64,000 nt of DNA from Streptomyces sp. NBC_01231 (GTDB taxonomy: Bacteria > Actinomycetota > Actinomycetes > Streptomycetales > Streptomycetaceae), in NCBI GenBank assembly GCA_035999765.1, contig CP108521.1, positions 4,154,001-4,218,000 of the forward strand, given 5' to 3'. The translations under genes and the position numbers were made by a program. The notes below the pieces were generated by a model. The model saw only the letters and a list, made by a program, of their open reading frames with translations. It made no database searches and was not told the origin of the DNA. Positions within the stretch are counted from its first letter, which is position 1. The number at the start of each line of letters is the position of its first letter. Positions 63,009-64,000 of this stretch are shown piece after piece.

Positions 63009-63045
63009 CGAAGGGCCGGGCACCCAAAGGTGACCCGGCCCTTCG
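63009..63045. terminator. Bidirectional terminator between the Rv3235-family gene and secA
   Basis: A perfect 12-bp stem (CGAAGGGCCGGG with CCCGGCCCTTCG) and 13-nt loop separate the convergent genes. Confidence 0.88.
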
Positions 63046-63125
63046 CCCAGCGCTACAGCGCTACAGGCGACCGCACCGTCACTTCGACCGCACCATCGCT
63101 TCCCGCACCGCCGCTTCCTGCAATG

Positions 63126-64000
63126 TCACTTCTTGCGGCGTCGCCCGCCACGGGACTGCTTGCGCCGCTCCGCGCGGGTGAGGCCGTCGGCCTCGGAACG
63201 CACCGGCTCCTCGTCGTCGGCGAAGTCGCCCTCGATGACGCCGCCCTCCCCGTCCACGGTGGGCGCGGAGAAGTGCAGCTCCCGGCGCTGCGGGACGTCG
63301 AGCCCCTTGGCGCGGATCTCGGGACGCCCGCCCGCCTGCGCCGGCACCGCGTCCTGCTTCTCGAGGGACGGCTTCTCGTCCTCGACCGGGACCTCCTCGA
63401 CCTGCTGCTCGACCTGGACCTCCAGGTTGAACAGGTAGCCGACGGACTCCTCCTTGATGCCCTCCATCATGGCGGTGAACATGTCGAAGCCCTCGCGCTG
63501 GTACTCGACCAGCGGGTCCTTCTGAGCCATCGCCCGCAGGCCGATGCCCTCCTGGAGGTAGTCCATCTCGTAGAGGTGCTCGCGCCACTTGCGGTCCAGG
63601 ACCGACAGCACGACCCGGCGCTCCAGCTCACGCATGATCTCGGAGCCGAGCTGCTTCTCGCGCCCCTCGTACTGCTCGTGGATGTCGTCCTTGATGGACT
63701 CGGAGATGTACTCGGCGGTCAGTCCGGCCCGGTCGCCGGCTGCCTCCTCCAGCTCCTCGACGGTGACCTTCACCGGGTAGAGCTGCTTGAACGCGCCCCA
63801 CAGCCGGTCGAGGTCCCAGTCCTCGGGGAAGCCCTCGGCGGTCTCCGCGGAGATGTACGCGTCGATGGTGTCGTTCATGAAGTGCTGCACCTGCTCGTGC
63901 AGGTCCTCGCCCTCCAGGACGCGGCGCCGCTCGCCGTAGATGACCTCGCGCTGCCGGTTGAGGACCTCGTCGTACTTCAGGACGTTCTTACGGGTCTCGA
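63126..64000 (-). CDS. secA: Preprotein translocase ATPase SecA, C-terminal part
   Basis: Partial: the gene runs off the right edge, so its start is outside the window. Visible are the helical scaffold and wing region ([39 protein letters not shown]), [36 protein letters not shown] and [18 protein letters not shown]. The C-terminal tail is acidic then basic ([17 protein letters not shown]) and lacks the Cys/His zinc-binding motif of E. coli SecA, as in other actinobacterial SecA1 proteins. It drives export of unfolded proteins through SecYEG. Confidence 0.97.
   Translation of the reverse strand, partial: ETRKNVLKYDEVLNRQREVIYGERRRVLEGEDLHEQVQHFMNDTIDAYISAETAEGFPEDWDLDRLWGAFKQLYPVKVTVEELEEAAGDRAGLTAEYISESIKDDIHEQYEGREKQLGSEIMRELERRVVLSVLDRKWREHLYEMDYLQEGIGLRAMAQKDPLVEYQREGFDMFTAMMEGIKEESVGYLFNLEVQVEQQVEEVPVEDEKPSLEKQDAVPAQAGGRPEIRAKGLDVPQRRELHFSAPTVDGEGGVIEGDFADDEEPVRSEADGLTRAERRKQSRGGRRRKK

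Overview
The window is chromosomal DNA from a high-GC actinomycete, almost certainly a Streptomyces. The evidence is the very high GC at third codon positions, GTG starts and 4-nt ATGA/GTGA overlaps, and a gene order I recall from the S. coelicolor core chromosome: narK, mat locus, ssrA/smpB, ftsEX, prfB, two PASTA-less Ser/Thr kinases, teichoic-acid genes, a 180-kDa NAD-glutamate dehydrogenase and secA. No rRNA, tRNA, CRISPR array, transposase or integrase was seen.

Layout. 0.3-8.1 kb (minus strand): a uroporphyrinogen-III-synthase-like protein fused to a winged helix, a NarK nitrate/nitrite transporter, and a three-gene extracellular polysaccharide locus (MatA-like membrane protein, MatB-like deacetylase/glycosyltransferase, acyltransferase). 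8.2-8.8 kb: a truncated, frameshifted LysR remnant. 8.8-15.3 kb (plus): a sugar ABC importer, a GH31 alpha-xylosidase and a LacI regulator. They form one translationally coupled operon behind a promoter whose start region carries palindromic operators. 15.4-20.1 kb (plus): a three-gene accessory cassette (Trypco2 protein, trypsin/NTPase/TPR protein, DUF4913 protein) that looks like a conflict or defence system and is the most unusual part of the window.

20.2-28.0 kb (mostly minus): secreted esterase, tmRNA, SmpB, S41 protease, FtsX, FtsE, a small zinc-ribbon protein (plus strand), a sortase-anchored low-complexity surface protein and release factor 2. 28.1-35.4 kb: two membrane Ser/Thr kinases of the PkaB/PkaA type, divergent from a large FHA/FtsK-like ATPase. 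35.7-39.3 kb: a second sugar ABC importer, one of whose permeases carries a large extra domain. Neither importer has its own ATPase gene here, so a shared ATPase such as MsiK encoded elsewhere is probably used.

39.5-55.1 kb is mainly cell-surface polymer synthesis: three tandem GT2/CDP-glycerol glycerophosphotransferase paralogues, two polytopic membrane proteins, a GalE epimerase, and a TagG/TagH-type exporter under a divergent TetR regulator with duplicated operators. An Ohr/OhrR peroxide-resistance pair and an orphan NarL-type response regulator interrupt it. 55.2-64.0 kb: the giant glutamate dehydrogenase, a HAD phosphatase, a DUF6912 protein, an Rv3235-family protein and the 3' part of secA, which runs off the window end.
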